In this document: positions 26,673-38,203 of the stretch, piece by piece | Numbering within the stretch: the stretch's first letter is position 1 | How the letters are laid out: each line of letters begins with the position of its first letter | Source of the DNA: Limanda limanda | Taxonomy: Eukaryota > Chordata > Actinopteri > Pleuronectiformes > Pleuronectidae | Reading direction: 5' to 3' | DNA: 64,000 nucleotides | NCBI RefSeq assembly: GCF_963576545.1 | Contig: NC_083651.1 | Coordinates: 12,011,886 to 12,075,885, forward strand | Program-made: the position numbers and the translations under genes | Notes under the pieces: generated by a model | The model's database searches: none | Told to the model about the DNA's origin: nothing | What the model saw: the letters and a program-made list of their open reading frames with translations, nothing else

Positions 26673-28684
26673 TATAGTATTTATTGCATATGATTTCCAT
26701 ATTCTTGATAAATAATTCACTGTCTTCTTTTTATTCATGTTTATCCGTCTTGCGGTATGCGAAGGGTCAGGAGAGCCAGGAAAGTGAGAGCTACAATACA
26801 TTATACGATAAATTATACAGAGCTAAACGCTAAATTAATGAAGAGGTGTGGTATGGGAATCTCTCTTATGTCCTTACTTAAACATCGATGCTCATACTTG
26901 TACTGTATCGTCAAAAGAAAAAAAAATCACTACCATGACAGAGTAGAAGATGCGCAGAGTGAGTGTAGTTCTCCAGCCTGCGCCTCGGTCAGACACTTTC
27001 AGTGCAGATCTAGCTTGCGTCTACCTCCTGGTGTAGAGCCTCTGATACAACGCAGCTTAGAACAATGAATAAATAATCCACGCTGCACTTAAAAGCACCC
27101 CGCTTTTTGTCCTTCCAACCACTCAAACGCTGGCGGTTATCGCTGTTTAATGTTGGAGAGCAAAAAGTGGAGGGACCCAGTTAGTTGGAAAGTTAGTGGA
27201 GGAGTTCTCGTCTCCGTTTGTCTCCATGTGATCCAATTTGGGCCTTCTAAGACAGGTAAGTGGGCCTATCTAAGCAGCCCATCGGAGGAAGGGCCTTGTT
27301 CTGACTGCTCCATGTAAGATTCTGCACATCTCATGACACCAGGACGTGGTTAGAGGAGACATCTTTCTGATGTATTTGATGGAGCTGTCTCTGCGTGAAA
27401 ACTTCAGTCGGAGAGATTCAGACATTTATCAGCACATGTACGATATAGTGTTTATACATGGTGTGGGTGTATGAGAGAGAATGAAGCAGTTAGAGGCAAG
27501 GAGACCCACTCATCCCTCTCTGCCCTACGTAATATTCGGTAATTGTTTTACGCTGAGTGCTGACGTCCTGCGGGCGTCTCCGGGAATGAGATGGATTTCA
27601 TTTCCATTTTCAGTTCTACGTGGATGAGTCCTGGCCGACGCTACTAATAAGCAGATCCGCCACACTTAAAGGACCGGCTTAATTACTGAGTCTTGGCTGA
27701 CCTTGCTGTCTGAACTTTGCTTTAGAGCATCAATTGTGGCTCGTCAATTTTTTATGTTAATGAACACTAGAGGCAGTATAGGGAGGGACGGGAAGGGGGG
27801 ACAATTGTTTTCAGACAAAGTTGATGTTCCGGAGAGGAGCTGCGTTATTAAAAGACTGTTAAGTAACCTTGTGTTGAAAGGGAGAGGAATAAAAGACACG
27901 CCGGCATAAATGGTTTGATTTTACTGAAGTCTTTTCATTCGATCTCTCTTCAGTCCTTAAAAATAGGCCTGTTTGTTCTGCTTGTGTTGTGATATTGCAA
28001 ACGTCTATATATTATTAAGTTGAAGAAAATCAAACACCAGCTTTTAGAAGAAAAAAAAACACAGACTCTTGAATCTTTGGACTTAATAATCCATCTTCCT
28101 TCATTTCCTCTTTTATTTTACATTTTTCATCTGTTTTACCTTTTCATATTCCTGCGTAGCCTCTTCAAACCTCCTCTGTGGTTAAAGTTCACCCTTGTGT
28201 TTTAATATTTTACGTGATAAAAATTGTAGAATTTGACCATTTGACACCTTCCTCCTCAAGATGTCACATGTTACATTTGTCACGAGGATCACATCTACTG
28301 TATATGTAAGCAGAGGATTAAAGTAAGCCATACATTCCCATCAGTTGTGAGGAGCGTGACCGAGAAAGCGCACATTCCTCGCCAACTCCACAATTGTCCT
28401 GACGTTACATTGTTGGCTCCTACACGAGAGCGTGCGAGCAGCTTGCCAAATGTGTCTTTGGAATTAGTTTGCTTTGGTTATATCATCGCCACGTTCATAT
28501 GGCATCGCTCAGACTGTATTTCAGAGCAGCCTCGTGATATAAACCATTCAACGCAGCCTCAAAGTTTTGATCTTAAGTCAGAGGTATGTCAGGAATTAAT
28601 GACTGATGGTATTTTCCACGAACCTACCTACTGGTAGTATGGCTGTAGAGCCAACATCGCAACCATGTACAACAGCATCTGTCA

Positions 28685-28811
28685 TATTAGGGCCCGAGCA
28701 CCTACGGGGGGAGGCCCTGTTGTATTGTAAGGATTTGTATTTCCCTTTTGGGCTTTTTCAGAGCCTAGACACTCAAAATCCTACCAAAGTTTACAGGAAA
28801 TTCAAAACCCC
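28685..28811 (+). repeat. dispersed teleost repeat fragment next to the TRIM relic
   Basis: The segment opens with ATTAGGGCCCGAGCACC and later contains a stretch around CCTACCAAAGTTTACAGG. I recognise this pattern as an abundant interspersed repeat in percomorph fish, but I cannot name the family. It ends where TRIM homology begins. Confidence 0.45.
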
Positions 28812-29505
28812 ATGTTAGCTGATTTAGTGGAGGAGCTGAAGAAGACTGGACTCCAAGCTGCTCTTGCTGATCACTGCTATGCTGGACCTGATGATGTGGC
28901 CTCTGATGTCTGCACTGGGAGAAAACGGAAATCTCTCAAGTCCTGTTTGGTTTTGTTTGGCCTCTTATTGTGAGAAACATCTCCAGCCTCATCTTCAGTC
29001 AGCTGCATTTAAGAAGCACAAGATGGTGGAGCCCTCGGAGAAGCTCCAGGAGAACATCTGCTCTCGTCACAACGAGGTGATGAAGATGTTCTGCCACACT
29101 GATCAGCAGTGTATCTGTTACCTCTGCTCTGTGGAGGAACATAAAGACCATGACACAGTGTCAGCTGCAACAGAAAAGACTGAGAGGCAGAGAGAGCTTG
29201 GGCTGAGGAGACAAACAATCCAGCAGAGAGTCCAGGACACAGAGAAAGACGTGAAGCTGCTTCAACAGGAGGAGGAGGCCGTCAATGGCTCTGCTGATAA
29301 AGCCGTGGAGGACAGTGAGGAGATCTTCACTGATCTGATCCGTCTGCTGGAGAAAAGAAGCTCTGATGTGGAGCAGCAGATCAGATCCCAGCAGGAAACT
29401 GAAGTGAGTTGAGTCTGAGAGCTTCAGGAGAGAATGGAGCAGGAGGTAACTGAGCTGAAGAGGAAAGACCACGAACTGAAGCAGCTCTCGGACACAGAGG
29501 ATCAA
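28812..29505 (+). pseudogene. TRIM-family (fish TRIM16/25-like) relic: B-boxes and coiled coil
   Basis: A dead fragment of a RING/B-box/coiled-coil E3 ligase gene. The readable protein starts [18 protein letters not shown], the linker that follows the RING in this family. It continues through a B-box1-like region ([16 protein letters not shown]...[13 protein letters not shown]), B-box2 (CSRH...FC...CYLC...EHKDHD, about 29058-29160) and a coiled coil (about 29160-29505). Three lesions are visible. There is a one-base frameshift within 28951-28954. There are two in-frame stops, TGA at 29410 and 29416, both where I would expect Arg. The first B-box1 cysteine appears to be Ser. There is no RING, no B30.2/SPRY domain and no start exon. 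The frame ends at TAG (29506). Intact parts still align closely with family members as I remember them, so the copy is fairly young. It is not expected to make a functional protein. Confidence 0.85.
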
Positions 29506-29715
29506 TAGTGTAGAATGTGGTGAGATTTGGACACGTGATACGTTCAATATTAATACACTTTGAATAAATGGGTGACCAGTGTTCTGTAGCAGCGGCGGCA
29601 GCGACTCTTCGTCACATTGATCACGACAACAGTCCATTCACAACAACACACTTGTACACGACAACAGACCTTTAATGACAATGGCAACAACAATTTTCTA
29701 ATTTCTTCTGATTGT

Positions 29716-30132
29716 GGTGGCAGCTGATCGTGGACTATGATTCCAACAAGACTGCTTGGCATACAATGTCCCTATACTCACATATTCTACCATTACTGAC
29801 AATAATCTCTCAATTCACTCGTCATCACCGTCCCATCCATCTCCATCAGACATTTTCTAATGTACAAACACTTTAAACACCAACTTTTCATTATGTTACA
29901 AACGTTTTTTTTTCTAATCAGCTGTTCTAAATCCTGTTATTTTGCTGCTGTTCAGTTACACTTCTGTCCTGGGAGAGGGGTCCCTCACATGTGGCTCTCT
30001 CTGATGAGGTTTCTTCTTTTTTTCCCCTGTTAAAAGGTTTTTTCTCTGTAGTTTTTCTCTTGCTCAGGGTTAACAACAGAAGATGTTCCACCTTGTAAAG
30101 CCGTATGAGACAAATTGTGATTTGTGAACACA
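29716..30132 (+). repeat. interspersed teleost repeat (3'-end-like, unclassified)
   Basis: Includes GTGGCAGCTGATCGTGGAC near its start, GGGAGAGGGGTCCCTCACAT around 29970, and CTTGTAAAGCC...GAGACAAATTGTGATTTGTG near its end. This combination is a very common dispersed repeat in fish, usually ending in a short A/T-rich tail. It resembles a non-LTR element 3' end. The family name is uncertain. Confidence 0.6.
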
Positions 30133-30682
30133 GGCGTACTGAGTGGAGCTTCTCTGAACTTTGAATAAAAAGGTGAACAGCTCTTTGTGCAGCGGTGGCA
30201 CAGCTTCACGGTTTTGCAAACAGCAGCAGCTCTTTACTTGCTCAATCACTACGAGTCACTTTAACAGTTTGAGAAAGAAAGCTGCAAACAGCCTCACCAC
30301 AGGCCAAACAAACAGCCCATTCCAATACAGGCAGGTTGAGTACGGCCACTGCACCACTCTACATAAAATCCAATAATCAATTCAGCTAATTTAAAAGGAA
30401 ATTCACTCTCTTTGTCTGGTTTCACTTATGAGACCCAGCTAAAGTAGCTAGTTCAGACTTTCCATTATCATATATGTGGTTTGATTTGATGTATTTTTCT
30501 TTCAAACCTGTGGAGAGGAAAGCACACTTTAAAAAGACCAATAGATACATGGATTTATAACTCATGTTTTGAATCTTCTCTCATAAAAGCCACCAACACA
30601 CCAAACACTGCACGATACACAGGCAGCATGTGTACTGAACATGTATGAAGTATGTATGTTTGAAGCTTTATGTTGCTGCACC

Positions 30683-31010
30683 TGTGGGACTCCAGCACCT
30701 CCCGTCTCCCTCCCTCTCCTCTCTGTCCTCCTCTTCTCCTCTCCTCTACCTTTCCCTGTGATCCTGTGGGACTCCAGCACCTCCCGTCTTTCTCCCTCTC
30801 CTCTCTGTCCTCCTCTTCTCCTCTCCTCTACCTTTCCCTATGTTCCTGTGGGATTCCAGCACCTCCCGTCTCCCTCCCTCTCCTCTCTGTCCTCCTCTTC
30901 TCCTCTCCTCTACCTTTCCCTGTGTTCCTGTGGGACTCCAGCACCTCAAGTCTCCCTCCCTCTCCTCTCTGTCCTCCTCTTCTCCTCTCCTCTACCTTTC
31001 CCTGTGTTCC
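30683..31010. repeat. 82-bp minisatellite, 4 copies
   Basis: Units start at 30683, 30765, 30847 and 30929, each beginning TGTGGGA, with a few substitutions. The plus strand is very pyrimidine-rich (TCC/CTC blocks). Because 82 is not a multiple of 3, frames drift between copies, and the overlapping open frames are repeat artefacts. Confidence 0.95.
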
Positions 31011-33484
31011 GCTGGATTGAAATATGCTGATCCTGCTCCAGTCTTCTGATTAAAAGGAAAAACCCTCGACTGGGAATCATCAGGAATGCTCCCATGACGG
31101 CTCTGGATGCAGGCTTTTGATTGGCTGCTTGATGTATAATTCAGGTTAGACGGGAGACCTTAATGAGACTGGCTAATGATGTTGACAAGTGTCTCAGCGC
31201 CGATGAAAAGGGAGCAACGCCTGCTCACTCACTCATAACACAAATTCATTTAGATAAACAACATTTCGATAGCAACTGGTCAAAATGCAGTTAGATTTTC
31301 TGCAATCTCAACTATATACAAAATCCAGTCAAATCAGAACTTGCCAGGTTTAATACTTTTGGATAATTGTTTTTTATCGTACAACATTTGAATCCCTACA
31401 GACGTGTATTACCCGGCAGGTTTGGGGATTTAATCGTTATTGTCAGCTTATCTTTAACATCTTCTTTTACTTTTGACTGATTCAGCTGCCATCACACTGT
31501 TATCTCAATTAATATGTGGTTTGAAGTCTGCATGCATGAATTACTGTTTTTTTTAACCGTGTATCCTTTCTGTAGCCTTGCACGTGCACGTTTTGTGCAC
31601 ACAACCCCGCTCCTAAGCGTCTCAGCATTCGCACCACAGGCACTGGGGTATGCATTTTAACAGCAGTGCTTCCACAGTGCTCCTCACTGAGCTCTCTTCT
31701 TCCTCTCTTCCTCGCTGTTTTGAAGAGCTGCTGCCTTCACTGGTTTTTATTTCTTCTGATAATTTCTGTGGGTTGGAGATGGTTTGTTGGTGCGCTGCAG
31801 AGGGGGGAAAATCTAGTTCCCTGTTGAAATATTTAGCAGTACTCAGCATGCGGGAAGAAAAAGCTACTGTAAGCCGAGAGGCTGCTACTCCAGCTCCTCA
31901 CAAACTCTCAGTACAAAGTGGAATAACAAGGCAGAGAAAGAGGTCGGACAAATACAGTGATTATTGCTGCGAGGTCTCATCACAGACTAAAGGATTTTCA
32001 GTCTTGAGAAGACAAAAGGAGTGATTCAAAGAGGAAAAATCTAAATGTATAGGGGACTCTTCAAGCTCTTCAAAAAAAATACATATATTTTCTATTAGGA
32101 CCTTCTGTCATAACTAAATCTCAGCATATTGATAAGTGTTATATTTTAATAGATTGTGAGCATCCAGCAGTGGGTGGGACATTATTCTTCATTCCCGCTC
32201 TTCTATTCCCTGTAGAGATATAACGTGTAACAATTCTTCAATAAAATGTCTTATAGTGACTAGATTTATCTTATGAATTTTGTTTACTTGTGTACTTACA
32301 CGATCAAAATGACAATGTACAAACGCAGTGAAATAACATTCACGGGACATTTTCACTTTGGTCGCCTTTTAATTACATCATATTTCCTTTACTCTACCCA
32401 TAACTTTTCCCATCTCCGCTATAACTTACCAGAAAAACGACTCAAGAGGAAAATCACAATTCTAGTTTTGTCCTTCCACAATTTGTATGGGTCACTTGTA
32501 ATCGATCATGATTAGTCATTATTTGTCGTTGCTGCGTATTGGGAATACAACTGTTATTCATGACCTAATCCTTGAAAATAATTTGTATCAGTCGCATCAG
32601 GTTCAACGGCAATGGTGGGGAACTCCCATGATCCCACACTGCTTTACGACGTCATCAAACTATAGGTAATTTGTTATTGTTTTGATTGAGAGACCCCTAG
32701 AGGCTAAAGTTACATATTTAATGTTTTTTTATAAATTGAGAGGCGACTTTCTCTCGGCCAAAGCCGCTGATTTGGTAAAATTTGACGCTGATGCCATTTC
32801 ACAGCAAGACATCAGACAGCTGCACTGGACCACATTCATGTTGGACGCAACACGAAGGCAGTGGCACCGTGATATGGAAATGTGCCTCTTATCAGGAAAA
32901 CTGCGCCAGTTGCCAAGCGAGGTGATCACAGTATCAAGGAGAGAAATCGGCCAAAACAAAGAAATAATCAACAACAAGAAAGTATTGGCTAATATCCCAG
33001 AGCCATCAGATTCTTTCGACAGGTTCGCTGTTTAATGTTTTCAAGGTCAGAGATCAACATGCTGGCAGTAACAGTCCCAGGAGCAGGAAGAGCTCAGCAG
33101 GCACGAGTTGAAGGTTTGGAAAAAGAAAAAAAAACATCATGGGTAAACCTCCGTGGGACTGGTAGAATGAACTGATTCTCATTCTGAAGATCTGGTTCTG
33201 TTTCAGTCTTGTGCTCTGGCTCTCCGTGGTTTCGTGTTGGCACAGATGCACATAACAGATGAGCAGGGGGGAATGGCATCATCGCTACAATTACGGGAAG
33301 GTCACGACCTGCTGTCACAGCAACCGCTTGGCATCCGTTTGGAAACTGCTTGGCACCCGCAACCTGCAGATTTCATAAACCTCCAATTAGGCAATGGGCA
33401 TGTATCAGTCAGCACTCTGTTTGAAACATCTGCTTGTCTGCATGCCGCTCGGTGTGTGTGAGTGTGTGTGTGTGTGTTTGTGCG

Positions 33485-33519
<35 letters not shown>

Positions 33520-33807
33520 TAAGAGAGAATCATTTTTTAAAGCTAAAAATACAAAATTATTTGCGAGGCCCTCTTTGACAAAGATAAGCACAATACTGTT
33601 GGAGTTATTCATTTATATGCGAAAGTACTGTTATGTCAAAATCATCTAACATTGATTTGTTTTGATTGTATTTGTTTTGAATGTCCTGTTCCTCCACATT
33701 ATGATCATCTACCTGTTCCACAGAGGATCAGGCTTGTGCCTCAACGTCTGTGAATATCTTCAACGTGAGACTGATTCCCTGCTACGTTCTGTGCGTCACT
33801 GTCAGAT
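31011..33807. other. intergenic; one unexplained open frame
   Basis: The plus-strand frame at 32682-33035 (117 codons) has more protein-like composition than most, but I do not recognise it. No splice sites, Kozak context or neighbouring exon support it as a gene. The rest is unremarkable apart from the GT repeat near 33.5 kb. Confidence 0.45.
33452..33518. repeat. (GT)n microsatellite
   Basis: GT run with AG, TT and GC interruptions, then a clean run to 33518. Confidence 0.95.
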
Positions 33808-34032
33808 CCCACCCTCCTCTGTCCCACCCTCCGCTGTCCCACCCTCTTCTGTCCCACCCTCCGCTGTCCCACCCTCTTCTGTCCCACCCTCCTCTGTCCC
33901 ACCCTCCGCTGTCCCACCCTCCTCTGTCCCACCCTACTGGATCCCACCCTCCTCTGTCCCACCCTCCTCTGTCCCACCCTCCGCTGTCCCACCCTCCTCT
34001 GTCCCACCCTCCGCTGTCCCACCCTCCTCTGT
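33808..34032. repeat. 15-bp minisatellite, 15 copies
   Basis: The unit is CCCACCCTCCTCTGT, with CCGCTGT and CTTCTGT variants. One unit near 33928-33942 is strongly changed. A unit of five codons keeps all frames open, so the Pro/Ser-rich frame (33662-34183) and its Gly/Trp-rich complements are expected by-products. Confidence 0.95.
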
Positions 34033-35484
34033 CCATGTGGCCAGAGCAAACCACTGGCAGTCGCTAGTGCACCAAAGAGGACACGATCCCTCACCGGCTT
34101 CCCATCGGAGAACATATAAACTCTCTTCAATCATTCATTACTGCAATCGATCTCTGAAATTGCGATCAATATTTTTATATTAATAATGGATGAAATGACA
34201 GTGTAATAGGATGACTCCACGGAGAATTATTACCCCTGCTTTGTAGCTCCTCCCAGCTCGACAGAAAGTTTCAGCGTCTTTCAGATCATCGATTTGAACA
34301 GAAGCGTTTTGGGTTTTTCTAATTTCTCCCATCAGCCTCATTTTCAGACCCAGTGGGCAGTGAACGCTATGACCAGTGCAATGGTATGTAGATGGTAATG
34401 GTTAGCATTTATCTGGAGAACCCAGAGGGTGTATTTCAAATATTGCTCTCAGGATTTACAGCTACAACACTATGAGTTTGGATTAAAAATTTTCATGTGA
34501 GCAGAATTAAAACTTCGTTTAACATTTTACTTTCTGATGTAATTTGTCATGGAAATTACGCCATATGCAAAAAAAGATAATTCCAGTTTGGAAAGATGTT
34601 GTTGGTTCCTCATCTTTCATCACACAGTCAAGATGGCGACAGAGATTTTTCCCTCAACTTTTCTTTACAGTCTTGAGTGAAGCATCCAGATACAAGTTTC
34701 TATAATTGTCATTGTAAATATACCTTTGCACTCCAAATAGTAAGTGAGAGGATGGAAGCATGTGACATCATTATTTTGGTTCAAATCCTCCGTGCTGCCC
34801 ACAAACGCAGTTATGAGTTTTCATTTCTGAATCAAGATGAACAGTTCTTGTTTGATAAACTAATGTCCCAACATGAGCGTCCTCTTGTATGTATTAAACC
34901 AGTTTTATTAGTATTCAGTGGTAGATCTATACATATTTGATCGTGTCCCTTTGTGTCATGAAAAGAATCTTTATATGGTCAGATCAGATACAAACATTCA
35001 AGAGCATATGAATGGAATGAGGACTTTTATCTTAATATCAATCTGTGGTTCACCTGTGTAATTCACAAGTCCTAGCTACGTCTGCTCCAGTGACGATTCA
35101 CTTATTTTCATTTTCAACCAAGGCATTAATTGTTTCTTTATCTGATTGGATTCTAATGCCTCCTCTATTTTTGTCTTCACGAGAAAGTGGGACATGATGC
35201 TAATTCCAGATGTCAATTTTTTTTTAAAGTAAAGCTGTTCCCTGTTTGAACCTACTGAGAGCGTTTGTGCGGAGCTGTTACTGTGCAGTCAGAGACGCTG
35301 CTGTGAAGAACCATTTTAGAAGAAAGAAACTGGACAATGCAGCAGCAGGAGAAAAAAGAAGTGTGGGAGGAGGATGTGATGTGGTCCTGTGATCTCCCAG
35401 CAGTTTCTATGGCATCACTCATGCACTGTTTTATCTACTGAATATTCAGCTAGCTGCAGTGAGAGAGTGAGAGTGTTCAGCCAT

Positions 35485-35903
35485 TTTCAGACATGACCTC
35501 TGGGTGTAATCCGGAGAATTGGCTACGGAGTTTACCCGTTGTCTGCCTTTCACACATGCACAACACAGCGGGAAGTTTTCTGCAGCAGACAGTGGCAGGA
35601 AGTGACGTATTAACCCTGCAGCCAAGATCACGTGATCATGTTTACAGTTTCATTTTTTCATTTTTGAGACTGTTGCTTGTTAGAAGCATCATCATTACCC
35701 CCACTCGCTTGTGGTGAACCCAGGGGTGGATGCCCTGCTGTGTTCTAACATCAGCTTCAGGATTTTTACGGACTTTATATTTAGAGGCCAGGCAGAGAAA
35801 TTCTGCAGGAGCTACGAAGCCTCTCACCCGGACATTTGCATTCACACATGCACCTTCTCCGGAGAAAATACGGAGGAGCTGCGGAGTCCTGTGCATGTCT
35901 GAA
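35485..35903. mobile_element. short DNA-transposon-like element
   Basis: The ends are TTCAGACATG and CATGTCTGAA, a perfect 10-bp terminal inverted repeat. GGAGAA/TTCTCC stretches also pair just inside. The interior (AAGATCACGTGATCATGTTT, ATTTGCATTCACACATGCAC) resembles a non-autonomous element seen in other fish genomes. It has no coding capacity. Chance open frames on both strands lie inside it. Confidence 0.5.
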
Positions 35904-35915
35904 AGCAGCTAAAGT

Positions 35916-36118
35916 GTGTGTGTGTGTGTATGAGAGTTAGTGTTAATGTTTTTGTGATAGTGAATTTATGTATGACTGACTGTGTGTGTGTGAGTGAGTG
36001 TGTGTGTCTTAGCGTGTGGAAGTGACTGTGAGTGTGTTAGTGAGAAATTGTGAGTTAGTATGTGTGTGTTAGTGTGTGTGTTAGTGTGAGAGACTGAGTG
36101 TTTGTGTGTGCGTGTGAG
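35916..36118. repeat. GT/GAGT-rich low-complexity region
   Basis: About 200 bp of irregular GTGTGT, GAGT and TTAGTG blocks, a decayed microsatellite cluster directly after the DNA element at 35.5-35.9 kb. Confidence 0.85.
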
Positions 36119-36779
36119 TTTTTTAAGGGGAGTGAAGAGGAGGATTTATGTCATATCAGCCAGCCTCTATATTTTCTGCATGACGGCGAACGGTCAGGTA
36201 CCTACTCATGCTCCAAAAGGAAAAACTGTGGAGGCAGAAACGTCTGTGACGAGTTTCCTGAGCCCTGGGCAAGTGCTGTTATACAAGACGGCCCTCCTCT
36301 CTCCCATCTCGTTTACAGATGCTACAGATCCTGATGGGATGTGATAAAAGGGGGGGTTTCATCCTCAAATTGACACACCAACACACAGATGTGTGTGACG
36401 TGATGCGTGTTATTTCCTATTCCTTTTCTAGCCCCTATTCTGCCACTGGGGCTGTTGTCTGAGGCAATTTATTTACGATGAATCACATGTTGAACCTTCT
36501 GAGTTTTGGTGATTTCTGATGTTTGATGATTTTTGATATTTGTTGGTTTGAAAAGGTTTGATGTGTTCTAAAGTGACTGGCAGCCAAAACAAGCCTTGGA
36601 AGAGAAAATGGATATTCTCCCTCATCTGTCATTTAGATGTTCAGGAGAAAACTTCACGTGGTGCCAGCTTTGACTCAGTTAAAACTGGTTTTAAGCAGCT
36701 TTCCTGTACTTCGGAATAGTTTTCTTTGCTTAAAAGAGTAAGTATGAACTGAGGAATGGTTGCTGAGAGTTGTGTAGAG

Positions 36780-36980
36780 GGCGGCACACAGCAAGAAGAT
36801 TCCCGGTTCGATTCTCAGTTTGGTCGGGGTCTTTCTCCGTGGACTTGCATGTTCCCCTTTTGTCCCTGTGGTATGTGTGAGGATAAGTGGTTGTTGGCCC
36901 TGCCATAGACTGGCCACCTGGCTCCAGCTCCCCCGCAACCTCCTAAGGATAAACGCTATAGATAATGAATGGATGGAGTT
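36780..36980 (+). repeat. tRNA-like SINE with L2-type tail
   Basis: The head contains a B-box-like GGTTCGATTCTCAG (about 36807). It is followed by a TGGACTTGCATGTTCCCC stretch, CCATAGACTGGCCACCTGG, a GCTCCAGCTCCC segment and an ATGGATGG tail. Head plus tail is the layout of fish tRNA-derived SINEs that share the L2 3' end. Confidence 0.65.
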
Positions 36981-37444
36981 GTTTAGACCTGTATTTATGT
37001 ACATTTCCTGTGGTGGAAAGATGGTCTTGTTTGAGGACGCCATGTATGTGATAAAGGTTGCAAGAGAAAAAAAGAACCTAATCTTCCAAATATAGACATG
37101 GGTTGTCTCGGTTACATGTAGAATTTAAGCAACGGTATCCAGGCGTGAAAAGATGCTGGATTGTTAGATCAATGCGGTTTCAATAATTTACTATTTCTTA
37201 TGCCATTGATGAAAATCAATAAATATGGTGTTGGTGACTTTCTAGCACTAAATAAATCGGCTTATTACGCTTAATGAAACTGTATTCTCTCCTAGATTGT
37301 GTTTCGTTTTTGTCTTCAGGATTTTGGGTCAAACTTCTAAATAATCAATTACATAAAGTGAATAAAAACACATTAATTCCCGATTTTCTAGAACAGAAAT
37401 CACAGTAACAGTAAGTGACTGATGGTACAATTTACGAGTAAATA

Positions 37445-37446
<2 letters not shown>

Positions 37447-37478
<32 letters not shown>
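37447..37478. repeat. (GT)n microsatellite
   Basis: Uninterrupted GT run. Confidence 0.95.
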
Positions 37479-37482
<4 letters not shown>

Positions 37483-37850
37483 CGTACAGCTCAATGATCT
37501 CTCCCAGGAGACATGGAAATGCAATAGAATGAAATCTGGACGACAATACCAGTACAGTGGGCTCCGGATATTAAGTAATCTACTGTTTATATGAATCAAA
37601 ACACTTGAGACAGAATAATTCAATATACAAAAGCTTTTTAAATAATTTGGTTACAGTGATCAGTTCTCTTACAGTGTTCATTTTGGATCTTTTCCTATAT
37701 ATTTTTTTTAATATATAAAATAAACTATCTTGTCACATTCATTGAATTAAAAACCTATTTGATTTTTTAACATACATACAGGACAGTTCTTTCAACCCAG
37801 GGCTGAGCTTTGTCCCGTCTTTAAGAAAGCAGCCGCAGCCTCTGGAGCCT

Positions 37851-37867
37851 GTGACAGGGGGCAGCAC
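37851..37867 (+). promoter_or_regulatory. CTCF-like motif upstream of the CpG block
   Basis: The core CAGGGGGCAGC matches the central part of the CTCF consensus. It lies about 1.1 kb upstream of the CpG-rich block, a plausible position for a boundary or promoter-proximal CTCF site. The flanks are imperfect. Confidence 0.3.
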
Positions 37868-38164
37868 AAGGCAGGATTACCAACTGTGGGCACCACAGGC
37901 AATTTCCAGCCATCCCAGACCACCATGGAAGAAGAAGCCCCAGGTTGACTTCATTTCAATTGTGTCTTCATGATTTGACCACACATCAGTTGAAATTTGC
38001 ATCACTAAACTAGAAGATACCAAATATGAAGGGCTCTCCATCCTCCCAATTTGAAGCCCATGAGAGACCCTGTGTGAAGATGTTAAACGACCATCACTGC
38101 TGAAAAAGCGCAGGAAAGTGCTGCAAATTGCGAAAACGACAATGGGAATGTTTCCAGGGGACCC

Positions 38165-38203
38165 AAAAAAGTGATGAACCTGGTTGTGGTTCATTACTTT
38201 TTT
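38165..38203. repeat. 16-bp inverted repeat, 1 mismatch
   Basis: Arms 38165-38180 and 38188-38203 pair at 15 of 16 positions around a 7-nt loop, about 0.7 kb upstream of the CpG-rich block. Confidence 0.8.

Larger units (their letters stand above)
21134..28684. other. intergenic, no supported gene
   Basis: Outside the minus-strand L2-tail copy (24.5-24.7 kb) and the GATG region (26.3-26.7 kb), I see only unique AT-rich DNA. The minus-strand frame at 23251-23700 (149 codons) lies in slightly GC-richer unique sequence and has no known motif. Confidence 0.55.

Noticed and set aside
29161..29637. 158-codon minus-strand open frame
   Set aside because: Antisense shadow of the TRIM coiled coil.
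36807..36820. Possible tRNA gene (GGTTCGATTC B-box-like motif)
   Set aside because: No intact cloverleaf or A box. The downstream L2-type tail makes it a SINE head.
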